From Acidimicrobiaceae bacterium (GTDB lineage Bacteria > Actinomycetota > Acidimicrobiia > Acidimicrobiales > RAAP-2), in assembly GCA_027306605.1 (NCBI GenBank), contig DAHUZK010000020.1:1-64000 (forward strand): 64,000 nt of DNA, given 5' to 3'. Both the position numbers and the translations under genes were made by a program. The notes beneath the pieces are model-generated. The model was not told the origin of the DNA. It searched no databases and worked only from the letters and a program-made list of their open reading frames with translations. Within the stretch, counting starts at the first letter, position 1. Each line of letters begins with the position of its first letter. Shown one piece after another: positions 16,787-25,544 of the stretch.

Positions 16787-18952
16787 ATGGCAGGGAGCGG
16801 CTACGAAGCCCAGATGCCTCGCAGGGAGCGACGGCGTGACATTCAAGGGTTACGCGCTGTGGCGATCCTGGCCGTCGTCGCCTACCACGCCGGTCTGCCG
16901 CTGCCCGGAGGCTACGTGGGGGTCGACGTCTTCTTCGTCATCTCTGGATTTCTGATCACGCAGCTCCTCTGGGACCAACTCAGCACCGGCCGACGCCTCT
17001 CCTTCGCCGACTTCTATGCCCGCCGGGGCCGGCGCCTGCTGCCTTCGGCCGTGCTCGTCATCTTGGTGACCGTCGCCACCTCCATCGCCGTCTTGGGCCC
17101 CCTGGAGGGTGTGGCGGTCGCCAAAGACGGTGTGGCCTGTGCCCTCTACGTGGGGAACTACCGATTCGCCCTGCAAGCCACCAACTACCTCAACGCGCAA
17201 GGGCCGACCTCCCCCCTGCTGAACTACTGGTCGCTCGGCGTCGAGGAACAGTTCTACCTGGTGTGGCCGGCCCTGCTGCTGGCAGTGTCGCTCGTTGGCC
17301 TCCGCGCACGTGGCCGGCACCGGCGAGCCGCCCCGGACCGGCGCCACTGGAAGGTCATCGGTGGCATGGCGGTCGTCGGGGTGATTTCGTTCTGGGCGTG
17401 CGTCACGCTGACCCGATCCGACCAGCCCTTGGCGTTCTTTTCACTTCCCACGCGCGCCTGGGAATTGGCGGCAGGCGGCCTTCTCGCGCTTGCGGTTCCT
17501 CAGGTTGGACGGATCCCGGGATGGATCCTGGGCATTGTCGGCTGGGTCGGAGTTGGCGCCGTGATCTGGTCGTTCGTCGCATTCGGACCGCAGACGCCCT
17601 TCCCGGGAACGGCGGCGCTCGTCCCGGTGGCGGGCACCGGGGCGGTGCTGGTGGCGGGCACGCGCCCTCTCGGCCTGGGACCGGCGCGCCTGCTCAGTTT
17701 CGCAGGCCTCCAACCGATCGGCACCGTCTCTTACACCTGGTACCTGTGGCACTGGCCGGCACTCGTGCTCGCACCTCACATCGTCGGGCACCGCCTCCAA
17801 CTCGGGCCGAAGGTCCTCGTCTGCCTGATCAGCCTGCTGCTGGCCACACTGACCACGGTCTTGCTGGAGCAGCCCGTCCGACGCTCGACATGGCTCAGCG
17901 CGCACAAGGTACGTGGCCTCGCCACCAGCGGTGCTCTCACGGTGTGCACCGCACTCGCGGCGATGGCGGTCGTTGCCGAGGTGCCTCCGCCCGTCGGTGC
18001 CGGCCACGTGGCCGCTTCGCGATTGGTCACCGCGCGCCCCTCTGTCCGCGATTCGCCCACCACGCTGCCGCCGGCCGTGGCCACGGCGGACACCCTCGAC
18101 TCGCAGGTCAACCGCCTCGTGGTCCAGTCGCTTGCCAGTTCACAAGTTCCGGCAAACCTCCAACCGTCCCTGGCCGACGCCGCCGGCGACGTCCCCGCGC
18201 CTTTCGTCGACGGATGCTTCAACGGCTTCACCGATGCCTCGGTGCACAGCTGCCTCTACGGGGACAGATCCTCGTCCCGGACCATCGTTCTCTTCGGCGA
18301 TTCTCACGCCGCAATGTGGTTCCCCGCCATCGACAACATCGCCAACCAGCAGCACGACGCCTTGGTCGTCATGGCCAAGGCGACGTGTCCGCCCCTCGCG
18401 ATATCGATCTTCAGCCCGGATCTTGGCCGCCCCTATACCGAGTGCACCCAGTGGCGGGCAGCGGAGCTCCAACGCATGACGTATCTGCATCCTGCCGTCG
18501 TGATACTCGGCTTCTCTCGCGAATACGGGATCGCGAACGATCACGTCGTCGTCGACGGTCCAGCGTGGTTGTCGGGCTTGAGCCAGATGATCCAGTCCAT
18601 CCAGCGCGAGACCGGGGCACGGGTCGTGGTGATGGGTGATGATCCCTATCCTCAGCAGTCTGTTCCCGGTTGCCTGAGCCAGAACCTGGCCGACGCCGGT
18701 GCGTGCGCCATCCCGAAGCACTATCCCTACTACAACCCCGGCGGGATCCCGCAGGAAGAGTCCGTCGCTGCATCGACAGGCGCGGGTTACGTCGATACTG
18801 ACCCGTGGTTCTGCGCTGCCACGGCCTGCGCGGTCGTCGTGGGAAATCTCCTGGTCTACCGGGATGACAATCACATCACGGCTACCTACGCCGACTGGCT
18901 CACTCCGGCCATCAGCGCCCACCTGGAAGTTGCCACCGACGGCGCTCTCTGA
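16787..18952 (+). CDS. Acyltransferase 3 (OafA/YrhL-like) with C-terminal SGNH domain
   Basis: 721 residues from ATG 16787, with AGGAG 6 bases upstream. Residues ~10-380 form the multi-pass acyltransferase-3 domain: RDIQGLRAVAILAVVAYHAG with the catalytic-site His, GGYVGVDVFFVISGFLIT, LNYWSLGVEEQFYLVWP and SYTWYLWHWP. A Thr/Ser/Pro-rich linker leads to an outside SGNH domain: VLFGDSHAAMW (block I Ser) and RDDNHITATYADWL (Asp/His block). Such proteins move acetyl groups across the membrane and place them on surface polysaccharide. It lies 46 bases after the GH43-like gene, in the same surface-glycan cluster. Confidence 0.93.
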   Translation: MAGSGYEAQMPRRERRRDIQGLRAVAILAVVAYHAGLPLPGGYVGVDVFFVISGFLITQLLWDQLSTGRRLSFADFYARRGRRLLPSAVLVILVTVATSIAVLGPLEGVAVAKDGVACALYVGNYRFALQATNYLNAQGPTSPLLNYWSLGVEEQFYLVWPALLLAVSLVGLRARGRHRRAAPDRRHWKVIGGMAVVGVISFWACVTLTRSDQPLAFFSLPTRAWELAAGGLLALAVPQVGRIPGWILGIVGWVGVGAVIWSFVAFGPQTPFPGTAALVPVAGTGAVLVAGTRPLGLGPARLLSFAGLQPIGTVSYTWYLWHWPALVLAPHIVGHRLQLGPKVLVCLISLLLATLTTVLLEQPVRRSTWLSAHKVRGLATSGALTVCTALAAMAVVAEVPPPVGAGHVAASRLVTARPSVRDSPTTLPPAVATADTLDSQVNRLVVQSLASSQVPANLQPSLADAAGDVPAPFVDGCFNGFTDASVHSCLYGDRSSSRTIVLFGDSHAAMWFPAIDNIANQQHDALVVMAKATCPPLAISIFSPDLGRPYTECTQWRAAELQRMTYLHPAVVILGFSREYGIANDHVVVDGPAWLSGLSQMIQSIQRETGARVVVMGDDPYPQQSVPGCLSQNLADAGACAIPKHYPYYNPGGIPQEESVAASTGAGYVDTDPWFCAATACAVVVGNLLVYRDDNHITATYADWLTPAISAHLEVATDGAL

Positions 18953-18985
18953 GACCCGAACGACGTCTGGGCCAAGGCGCCTCTG

Positions 18986-20269
18986 TCAGGAAGAGACCAC
19001 GAGCTCTCCGTTGGTATCGACCGCGACACGGATCGAGTTCAACCCTCGAGGAGCCGGCGGACTCACCACTTCGCCCGTACTCGGATCGAACTCGGAGCCG
19101 TGGCACGGGCATACGATCAGCTTGGCGGCGGATGAGTAGCCCACCGTGCAGCCGGCATGTGGACAGACGGCGTCGTAGGCGACGAACTGGCCTTTGGTCG
19201 GCTGCAGCACGAGGCCGGGGTCTCCGGTCTGGGGATCGGTGAAACGAGCTGCACCGCCGACCGGAACCTGGCTCGCCGTCCCGATGGATGTGCCCGCGGG
19301 GACCGTTGTCGTCGAAGCCTGCGCCCGTGGCGCGCTCGGTGTCGTACTCGAACGGCCGGCACCCGAACCCGGATGGCTCGGCCCGAGGGTCACGGTCTGG
19401 CTACCGGGGCTCTTGACTCCACCAACGGCTCTGCCCAGTCCGGCGGCGGCAGCCGCAACCACGACCCCGCCCACCGTGGCCGCAGCGACCGCGGAGCCAC
19501 CGAGCACGACGGTTCGCCGATCGACCTCGTCCGGTCCTCCCTGCGTGAGGCTCTCGCGTCGCCGCGCCGGGTCGGACAGGAGAAACGGGCAGTCCCGAAC
19601 GTCGCAGAGGGCTCCCCCTTTGGCGGCACAGGTATCGTTCTGGTATTGGCCGCACGCCCGCTGCACGAGGGAGAACCGAACGGGAACGACCGCCGGTGGA
19701 CCGAAGTCGTACTCTCCAGAGACCCGTGCCGCGATCAGAGCATCGACGGAGAGCACGCCGCCGGATCCAGCGAGGACGAGCGGGATCCAGGCAAAGACGA
19801 AGACGATGTCAGCACCGGTGTAATAGGGCGACGAGTGGTAGCTGACGGTCAGGAACAGGGTGCAGGCCAGCAGCATTCCCCCCGCCGCCGCAACTCGGGT
19901 CCACAACCCCAGCAGCACGCCCAGGCCGACGGCGAGTTCGGCCAGGGCGATGACGATGCCGATCGGCACGGCAAAGCGGAGGAGATGACCGAGCAGATCG
20001 TGGAGCGGGCTGATCCGGATCGACGCAATGAGCTGCGCCTGGATACTCGATGGGCTGTTGGCATCGAAGAAGTTGGGATTGGCCAGCTTCTGAAGTCCCG
20101 CAAAGGCGAAGGTCGCGCCGAGAAAGGCGCGCAGCGGCAGAAGCGCCCATCCCGAAAGAGCGAGCGCCTGAGGAGGCGGGGCATCGAAGCGGACCCGACG
20201 GTGCCTCGCCGATCTTCTGACGGGCGCGGATGGCCTCCGGGCGTGCGAGGGGCTCGTTCGTTGTGACAC
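18986..20269 (-). CDS. DoxX-type membrane protein fused to a Rieske [2Fe-2S] domain
   Basis: 427 residues from GTG 20269 (GGGAGATAGG upstream). Residues ~35-185 form a four-helix DoxX/DoxD-type membrane domain (LPLRAFLGATFAFAGLQKLANP). Next is a Cys-rich stretch (ACGQYQNDTCAAKGGALCDVRDC) in a loop. A further hydrophobic helix follows (GGSAVAAATVGGVVVAA), with a Thr/Ser/Pro linker, and then a C-terminal Rieske domain with both cluster-binding boxes: CPHAGC and CPCHGS. The likely role is membrane electron transfer to or from quinone, by analogy with the DoxD subunit of thiosulfate:quinone oxidoreductase. The substrate is not known. Confidence 0.88.
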   Translation of the reverse strand: MSQRTSPSHARRPSAPVRRSARHRRVRFDAPPPQALALSGWALLPLRAFLGATFAFAGLQKLANPNFFDANSPSSIQAQLIASIRISPLHDLLGHLLRFAVPIGIVIALAELAVGLGVLLGLWTRVAAAGGMLLACTLFLTVSYHSSPYYTGADIVFVFAWIPLVLAGSGGVLSVDALIAARVSGEYDFGPPAVVPVRFSLVQRACGQYQNDTCAAKGGALCDVRDCPFLLSDPARRRESLTQGGPDEVDRRTVVLGGSAVAAATVGGVVVAAAAAGLGRAVGGVKSPGSQTVTLGPSHPGSGAGRSSTTPSAPRAQASTTTVPAGTSIGTASQVPVGGAARFTDPQTGDPGLVLQPTKGQFVAYDAVCPHAGCTVGYSSAAKLIVCPCHGSEFDPSTGEVVSPPAPRGLNSIRVAVDTNGELVVSS

Positions 20270-20284
20270 GACCTATCTCCCGAT

Positions 20285-20330
20285 ACTCGAACGATCAGAC
20301 AAACTCGAACGATCAGACAAACTCGAACGA
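20285..20330. repeat. 18-bp tandem repeat, 2.6 copies
   Basis: The unit ACTCGAACGATCAGACAA occurs at 20285-20302 and 20303-20320, followed by a 10-base partial copy. It lies just upstream of the DoxX-Rieske start and could overlap its promoter. Confidence 0.95.
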
Positions 20331-20399
20331 CGCCCCGAAACGCGCGGACAACCTAGTGCACGTTGCCTGCGACGGGTGTGATGCGCATGCCCTTCCAGG

Positions 20400-21551
20400 T
20401 CACCACACGGCACGCGGCGTTCCTCCGTCGGCTGCCACGCAACAGCGGCGCACGTCGCGGCTCAGCTGAAGTGCCCGCTCGTCGGCGCCGCCTGGCAGCG
20501 GGATCCGGTGCACCGTGTACCCGAACGAGACGTCGAAGTGGGGATCGCAATAGGCCAACGATCCGCCGGCACCATCATGGCCGAAGGCCCGGTAGCTGCC
20601 GAACGGCAGGCGCTCGGTCGGCTTCTGGAAGATGACGGCGAACGCCGACGAGAAAGGCGAGGTGAGCTCCCGTCCCCAGACCTGCTGCTGGCTCATCAGT
20701 CCGACCGTCTCCTCGTCGAGGAGACGGTCGAGACCACCGATCTCGTGGTGGATCGATGCGTACAGAGCGGAAAGCCCTCGCCCGTTGGCCAGTCCACCCC
20801 CGGCTGGTGTCCCCGCTCGGCGGAAGCGCTCGGCGTTGCACTCCACCAGCATGTTGGGATGGTCGTCGGGCAGTGCCAGCCAGCCGAGGCTCCCCTTGGG
20901 GGAAGCCGGCGCGGGGTCGGTGAAGGCGGCCAACTCCTCGGCGGTGGGGAGCTCGACACTGGCCACCCGTCCCTCTTCCGTTTCGGGGGTACCCAGGTAC
21001 ACGTCCAGTCCCCTCGGCCCCGTCACGTGTGCCCGCAGATAGTCACCGAGGCGCTCACCCGTGGCGCGGAGAACGATCTCGTCGGCGAGCACCCCGATGG
21101 TGAGGGCGTGGTACGCGTGCGCGCTGCCCGGTGCCCAATGGGGTCGCTGCTCGGCGAGCCGCGCCGCGAGCGGAGCATGACCGTAGAGCTCAGCGTAGGT
21201 GTATCCACCGTCGACCCCGATCAGGCCCGCCTGGTGGCTGAGCAGTTGCCGCATGGGTATTGCGCCCTTGCCGCGCGCCCCGAACTCCGGCCAGAGAGAC
21301 GCCACCGGCGCATCGAGGTCCAAGAGGCCGTCGCGGACGAGACAGGCCACGACGATGCCGGCAGCCCCTTTCGAGCTCGAGAAGACGGGGAGAAGCTCGT
21401 CGGGCCTCGTTCCGGGGCCCCAAGACAAGTCGAGCACGGACTGGCCGTGGTGATGGACGGACAGCGTTCCGGCGAAGCTCGGGTCGGCCGCCACGAACTC
21501 CCCAAGCCGCTCGGCTACCGGTTCGAAATCAGGTATTGCCGTTCCCTGCAT
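20400..21551 (-). CDS. Serine hydrolase, class C beta-lactamase / family VIII esterase type
   Basis: 383 residues from ATG 21551 with an AGGAGCAGG ribosome site. The SxxK nucleophile motif is SSSKG (about residues 44-48, LPVFSSSKGAAG). The Tyr motif is in AYHALTIGVLADEI, where the usual YxN Asn is replaced, as often in family VIII esterases. A late HDGAGGSLAY stretch takes the place of the KTG/HTG triad motif. No signal peptide is seen, so it is probably cytosolic. These enzymes hydrolyse short esters or act as peptidases more often than as antibiotic-resistance enzymes. It diverges from the reductase gene at 21743. Confidence 0.88.
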   Translation of the reverse strand: MQGTAIPDFEPVAERLGEFVAADPSFAGTLSVHHHGQSVLDLSWGPGTRPDELLPVFSSSKGAAGIVVACLVRDGLLDLDAPVASLWPEFGARGKGAIPMRQLLSHQAGLIGVDGGYTYAELYGHAPLAARLAEQRPHWAPGSAHAYHALTIGVLADEIVLRATGERLGDYLRAHVTGPRGLDVYLGTPETEEGRVASVELPTAEELAAFTDPAPASPKGSLGWLALPDDHPNMLVECNAERFRRAGTPAGGGLANGRGLSALYASIHHEIGGLDRLLDEETVGLMSQQQVWGRELTSPFSSAFAVIFQKPTERLPFGSYRAFGHDGAGGSLAYCDPHFDVSFGYTVHRIPLPGGADERALQLSRDVRRCCVAADGGTPRAVW

Positions 21552-21635
21552 TCCTGCTCCTTCTCACGTACGTTCGCCATCGCTTCCTTTGTACCGCCCT
21601 CCCCGGTCCCGTGTCTCGCTCGGACGGACGCGCGG

Positions 21636-21670
21636 CGATCGTCGAGCCACGATCGTCGAGCCACGATCGT
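21636..21670. repeat. 14-bp tandem repeat, 2.5 copies
   Basis: The unit CGATCGTCGAGCCA is at 21636-21649 and 21650-21663, with a 7-base partial third copy. It lies in the divergent promoter region between the beta-lactamase-like gene and the flavin reductase gene. Confidence 0.92.
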
Positions 21671-21742
21671 TGCCTCCTCCGTCCTGTATCGTTCGCACTC
21701 GAGCCAGGAAACGCATCGGTTCTCGTGAACGGAGGTTTCGAC

Positions 21743-22489
21743 GTGACCTTGACCCCGAAGCAGGAGGAGCTCTGTCAGCAGAGCCAGTGGGACTTCTCCG
21801 ACCTGCGGGCGCTCTATATCAACTGCACCCTCAAACGATCGCCGGAGGTCTCCAACACCGAAGGGCTGGCCCGGAACTCCATGGAGATCATGCGACGTCA
21901 AGGCGTGCAGGTCGAAGCCATCCGTGCCATCGACCACGAGATCGCGACAGGAGTCTGGCCGGACATGACGGAGCACGGGTGGACGTCCGATGCATGGCCG
22001 GGTATTTCCGAGCAAGTGATGGACTCCGACATCCTCGTCCTGTGCACCCCCATCTGGCTGGGTGAGAAGTCGTCGGTGTGCACCAAGGTGATCGAACGCC
22101 TCTACGGCAACTCGCATCTGCTCAACGATGCCGGTCAGTACGCCTACTACGGACGGGTAGGCGGCTGTCTCGTGACCGGGAACGAGGACGGGGTGAAGCA
22201 CTGTGCCATGAACATCTTGTATTCGCTCCAACACCTCGGCTACGTGATTCCCCCGCAGGCGGATGCGGGCTGGATCGGCGAGGCCGGGCCCGGCCCTTCG
22301 TATCTCGACCCGGGTTCGGGCGGTCCCGAGAACGACTTCACCAATCGCAACACGACGTTCATGACCTGGAACCTCTTGCACCTCGCCCGCCAGCTCAAGG
22401 ATGCCGGCGGCATCCCCGCTCACGGCAATCAGCGGTCTTCGTGGGATGCCGGGTGTCACTTCGACTTTCCCAATCCCGACTACCGCTGA
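21743..22489 (+). CDS. NAD(P)H-dependent FMN reductase / flavodoxin-like oxidoreductase
   Basis: 248 residues from GTG 21743, with GGAGG about 7 bases upstream. It has the flavodoxin-like layout: LRALYINCTLKRSPEVSNTEGLA (phosphate-binding first loop), DSDILVLCTPIWLGEKSSVCTKVIER (the second flavin loop, as in PF03358 reductases), and GRVGGCLVTGNEDGVKHCAMNILYSLQHLGY. It should bind FMN and reduce it or quinone/azo-type substrates with NAD(P)H. The C-terminus carries an extra ~50 residues (FTNRNTTFMTWNLLHLARQLKDAGG). It converges on the GH15 gene, and the 251 bases between them show no gene. Confidence 0.85.
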   Translation: MTLTPKQEELCQQSQWDFSDLRALYINCTLKRSPEVSNTEGLARNSMEIMRRQGVQVEAIRAIDHEIATGVWPDMTEHGWTSDAWPGISEQVMDSDILVLCTPIWLGEKSSVCTKVIERLYGNSHLLNDAGQYAYYGRVGGCLVTGNEDGVKHCAMNILYSLQHLGYVIPPQADAGWIGEAGPGPSYLDPGSGGPENDFTNRNTTFMTWNLLHLARQLKDAGGIPAHGNQRSSWDAGCHFDFPNPDYR

Positions 22490-22740
22490 CGCCGACGGGA
22501 CCATCCAGTTCCTTCTGACGTCGGGCATCCGCCGGCTCTACGAGCTCGTTCGACGCCACCGCGCTGCCACCGTCCCGCCCCCGCTTCGCCCAAGCCTCCG
22601 TGAACCGGGCGACAGCGTAGGGAACGACGGCAGGTTCACTCTCCTCGGATGAAAGTGGGCCGGTCGCTACCCGGATGGATATGACCCGGCCTTCCTGTGA
22701 TTTGCGCTCGTCGATCTGCCGGCCGCTCGATCCTTGCGCT

Positions 22741-24546
22741 TCATCGATCAGCCGTGCCCGGGTCCGCGTTCTCCAGGGTATGCGCGGCGTTGATCAAGGC
22801 CAGGTGCGAGAGGCCCTGGGGCAGGTTTCCGAGAAATGCACCCGAACCGGCGTCCACTTCCTCCGAGAGCAGCCCGACATCGTTGACCGTGGTGACAGCA
22901 CGCTCCATGAGGGAGCGGGCCTCTGCCAATCGTCCGGCATGGACGAGAGCGTCGACCAGCCAGAACGTGCAGGCGACGAAGGCGCCCTCTTCCTGCTCCA
23001 TCCCCGAGTAGCGATAGACGAGATGTCCGCAGGCGAGCTCCGAAAGGACCGCGTCGATGGTCTTCGAGAGCCGCGGACCCCGGTCGAATCCCGTTCGGCC
23101 GGCGAGCAGCACCGAAGCATCGAGCCGCTCGGTGCCCGCATAGAAGGTCCACGATTGTTTCTCCGACGACCAGCAGTGCTGTTCCACCCACGACTTGACG
23201 GCATCGGCCTCCCGTCGCCAGCGGTCGCCATTGAGAGGAGGGAGGTGTCCGCCGTCCGCCAACTGGGCGGCACGGTCGAGCGCGACCCAGCATCCCATCT
23301 TCGAGATGGTGTAGTGCTGGAGATCGTTGAGCTCCCAGATGCTCGAATCGGGAAGGAGCCATTTGTCGCAACACTGGTCAGCGAGATTCGCCAGCAGCGA
23401 TCCGGTCTCCGGATCGAGCAGATGGCCTTCTTTGACGTAACGGTAGATCGTGTCGAAGAGGTCTCCGTAGACCCCAAGCTGTAGCTGACCGGCCGCCGAG
23501 TTGCCCGCACGGACCGGTCGGCTTCCCCGGTACCCCGGAACGTCGGGGTCGGTCTCTTCGTCGGCGTGGCTCCCGTCGAGACGGTAGAACACGTGCAACT
23601 CGGGAGCGCTGCGCTGCAGAGCACCGAAGAGCCACGACACGGTGCGATGCACTTCTTCGTGAAGCTCGAGATTGATGAGCGCATCGATGGCGAACGATGA
23701 ATCTCGCAACCAGGCGTAGCGATAGTCCCAGTTCCGCGATCCGCCGATGCGCTCGGGCAACGATGTCGTCGCCGCGCCTGCCATCGAACCAGCAGGTTCG
23801 TAGACGAGGAGCTTCAACGCCAGCGCCGAGCGGAGGACATCTTCGCCCCACGGCCCGCCTCCCGAGATCTGCCCGCTCCAGCGTCGCCACGACCCGATGG
23901 TCAGCTCGAGGCGCTCCAGGACGGCTGAGGGGCTCGGTAGGAAGAGCGGTTCGCTATCCGTCGCCACAGCGGCAAGCACCGCCGCCGAACCTGCCTCGCT
24001 GCGCACGGCACCAGAGAGCTGGCGAGCTCCCACCTCGACGGCCTGTGCGCCGTCACCGCCCACCACCACCGCCAGCATCTGATCGCCGACGTGCAACGCC
24101 GCCGCGCCGCCGCTGTGTGCGACCCATGGTCGGGCTCGGCGGAAGCGGTCACCGGGCACGAGGTCCCAGCGCAGCTCGACTGACCCGGAGATCCCCTCGA
24201 TGCGCCGGGCCAACTCGGTCCACGGCAGGCGCCCGGCCGTTCCCGTGTTCAGGGACTCGGTCACACGGACGGACCCACCCGCCGTGACGTACTCGCTCTC
24301 CAAGACGTTCGTGCCTTCGATGTAGTGCCGTCGGGTCTCGAAATCGTCGACAGGGCACAATCCGAAGTGCCCGCCGCGCTCGGGGTCCACGAGCGATGCA
24401 CAAACCGGTGGCGCATCGAGCGTCGGGACTGGCCACCAGTCGATCTGCCCGTCGGCGGCGACCAAGGCCACGGTGCGCCCGTCGCCGAGTACCGCGTAGT
24501 CCTCTATGGGGGCGAAGCCGTCCCGCCTCCGGAGCCGGGCGTTCAC
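22741..24546 (-). CDS. Glycoside hydrolase family 15 (glucoamylase/trehalase type)
   Basis: 601 residues from GTG 24546, overlapping the SDR stop by 4 bases (GTGA). The start of the protein is the GH15 N-terminal motif (IEDYAVLGDGRTVALVAADGQIDWW), then DAPPVCASLVDPERGGHF. The catalytic (alpha/alpha)6 domain shows NWDYRYAWLRDSSFAIDAL. The first acid region is SIWELNDLQHYTISKMGCWVALDRA and the second is LLSEEVDAGSGAFLGNLPQGLSH. In mycobacteria this subgroup includes a trehalase, while others cleave alpha-1,4 or isomalto bonds. Proximity to the trehalose/glucan genes at 35-51 kb favours trehalase or glucoamylase. No signal peptide is seen, so it is cytosolic. Confidence 0.92.
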   Translation of the reverse strand: MNARLRRRDGFAPIEDYAVLGDGRTVALVAADGQIDWWPVPTLDAPPVCASLVDPERGGHFGLCPVDDFETRRHYIEGTNVLESEYVTAGGSVRVTESLNTGTAGRLPWTELARRIEGISGSVELRWDLVPGDRFRRARPWVAHSGGAAALHVGDQMLAVVVGGDGAQAVEVGARQLSGAVRSEAGSAAVLAAVATDSEPLFLPSPSAVLERLELTIGSWRRWSGQISGGGPWGEDVLRSALALKLLVYEPAGSMAGAATTSLPERIGGSRNWDYRYAWLRDSSFAIDALINLELHEEVHRTVSWLFGALQRSAPELHVFYRLDGSHADEETDPDVPGYRGSRPVRAGNSAAGQLQLGVYGDLFDTIYRYVKEGHLLDPETGSLLANLADQCCDKWLLPDSSIWELNDLQHYTISKMGCWVALDRAAQLADGGHLPPLNGDRWRREADAVKSWVEQHCWSSEKQSWTFYAGTERLDASVLLAGRTGFDRGPRLSKTIDAVLSELACGHLVYRYSGMEQEEGAFVACTFWLVDALVHAGRLAEARSLMERAVTTVNDVGLLSEEVDAGSGAFLGNLPQGLSHLALINAAHTLENADPGTADR

Positions 24547-25544
24547 CGCCGCCGGACCGCCCGCCGCCGGACCTTCTCCACCGCCGTCCTCCCGACCGCC
24601 CGGCTGAAGAGCATCGCCGTGTGGGGCAGGGACTCCAGGAAGCTCGGATCGAAGAACCCCCCCGCCTTGTCGTCGAAGCTCCCGTGGGAGCCCGCGTCGA
24701 AGGACGTGTCCACCGGCTGATGCAGGTTGGCCGGACGGTCCCGTGCTGTCGTCGAGGTCAGCTGGGAATCCCACGCGCCCAACGCCGCGTACTGGTTGCC
24801 CAGACCCGGGAACACCGACCCCGCCGCCACCAGCAGCTTGTTCCACGAACCCACGACCTTGGCCCGCCGACCGTCGAGTGCCGCCGCCACGATGGCCTTG
24901 GCCGGTATCTCGGGCTGGTAGATCGGAGGGACTGGCTGCGGGTGGCGTGGCATGTGGTTCTCGCACCAGTCGAACTGCGGTGTGTTCACCGCGGGCAAGT
25001 GCACCATGCTCATGCGCACGTGGCTTCCCTCGTGCAGCAACTCCGAGCGGACTGATTCGAAGAAACCGCGGCAGGCGAACTTCGAGGAGCAGTACGCGGA
25101 TTGGAGGGGGATCCCGATGAAGGCCAGGGCCGATCCGACGTTGACGATCGAGCCGCGGTCCCGCGGGCGCATCCGTGCCAGCGCCGCCCTCGTACCCCAG
25201 ACCTGTCCCAAGAAGGTCACCTCCACCGCCCGCTGGAAGTCAGCCGGCTCGATGTCCCACATGGTGGAGAAGACCGTGGTCATCGCATCGTTGACCCAGA
25301 CGTCGATCGGGCCCAGCTCTTTCTCGATCTGATCTGCCGCCGCCTCGACCGCCTCGTAGTTGGCGACGTCGGTCGGAACCGCGAGCGACTGCACCCCGTG
25401 AGCCGCTGTCTCCTTGGCTGCGGCCTCGAGGCCGGCCGCCCCGCGGGCCAGAAGCGCGACATCGAAGCCGTGGCGCGCGAACTCGAGAGCCGTGGCGCGC
25501 CCGACTCCCGCCGACGCGCCTGTGACCACAGCGATCTTTCCCAT
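24543..25544 (-). CDS. Short-chain dehydrogenase/reductase (SDR)
   Basis: 333 residues from ATG 25544, directly after the TAA of the enolase-superfamily gene, with GGAGG 8 bases before the ATG. It has the classical SDR features: TGASAGVGRATALEFA (cofactor glycine motif), a VNDAM segment, NVGSALAF with the catalytic Ser, and SAYCSSK (YxxxK). A ~90-residue C-terminal extension holds an amphipathic region (LVAAGSVFPGLGNQYAALG) and an Arg-rich tail. This layout is common in actinobacterial SDRs of unknown substrate. Its place in the operon suggests oxidation or reduction of a sugar- or hydroxyacid-derived intermediate. Confidence 0.9.
   Translation of the reverse strand: MGKIAVVTGASAGVGRATALEFARHGFDVALLARGAAGLEAAAKETAAHGVQSLAVPTDVANYEAVEAAADQIEKELGPIDVWVNDAMTTVFSTMWDIEPADFQRAVEVTFLGQVWGTRAALARMRPRDRGSIVNVGSALAFIGIPLQSAYCSSKFACRGFFESVRSELLHEGSHVRMSMVHLPAVNTPQFDWCENHMPRHPQPVPPIYQPEIPAKAIVAAALDGRRAKVVGSWNKLLVAAGSVFPGLGNQYAALGAWDSQLTSTTARDRPANLHQPVDTSFDAGSHGSFDDKAGGFFDPSFLESLPHTAMLFSRAVGRTAVEKVRRRAVRRR

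Noticed and set aside
24547-24966. In-frame upstream extension of the GH15 gene
   Set aside because: The GH15 N-terminal motif begins just after GTG 24546. The extra codons overlap the SDR and are Gly/Pro/Arg-rich.
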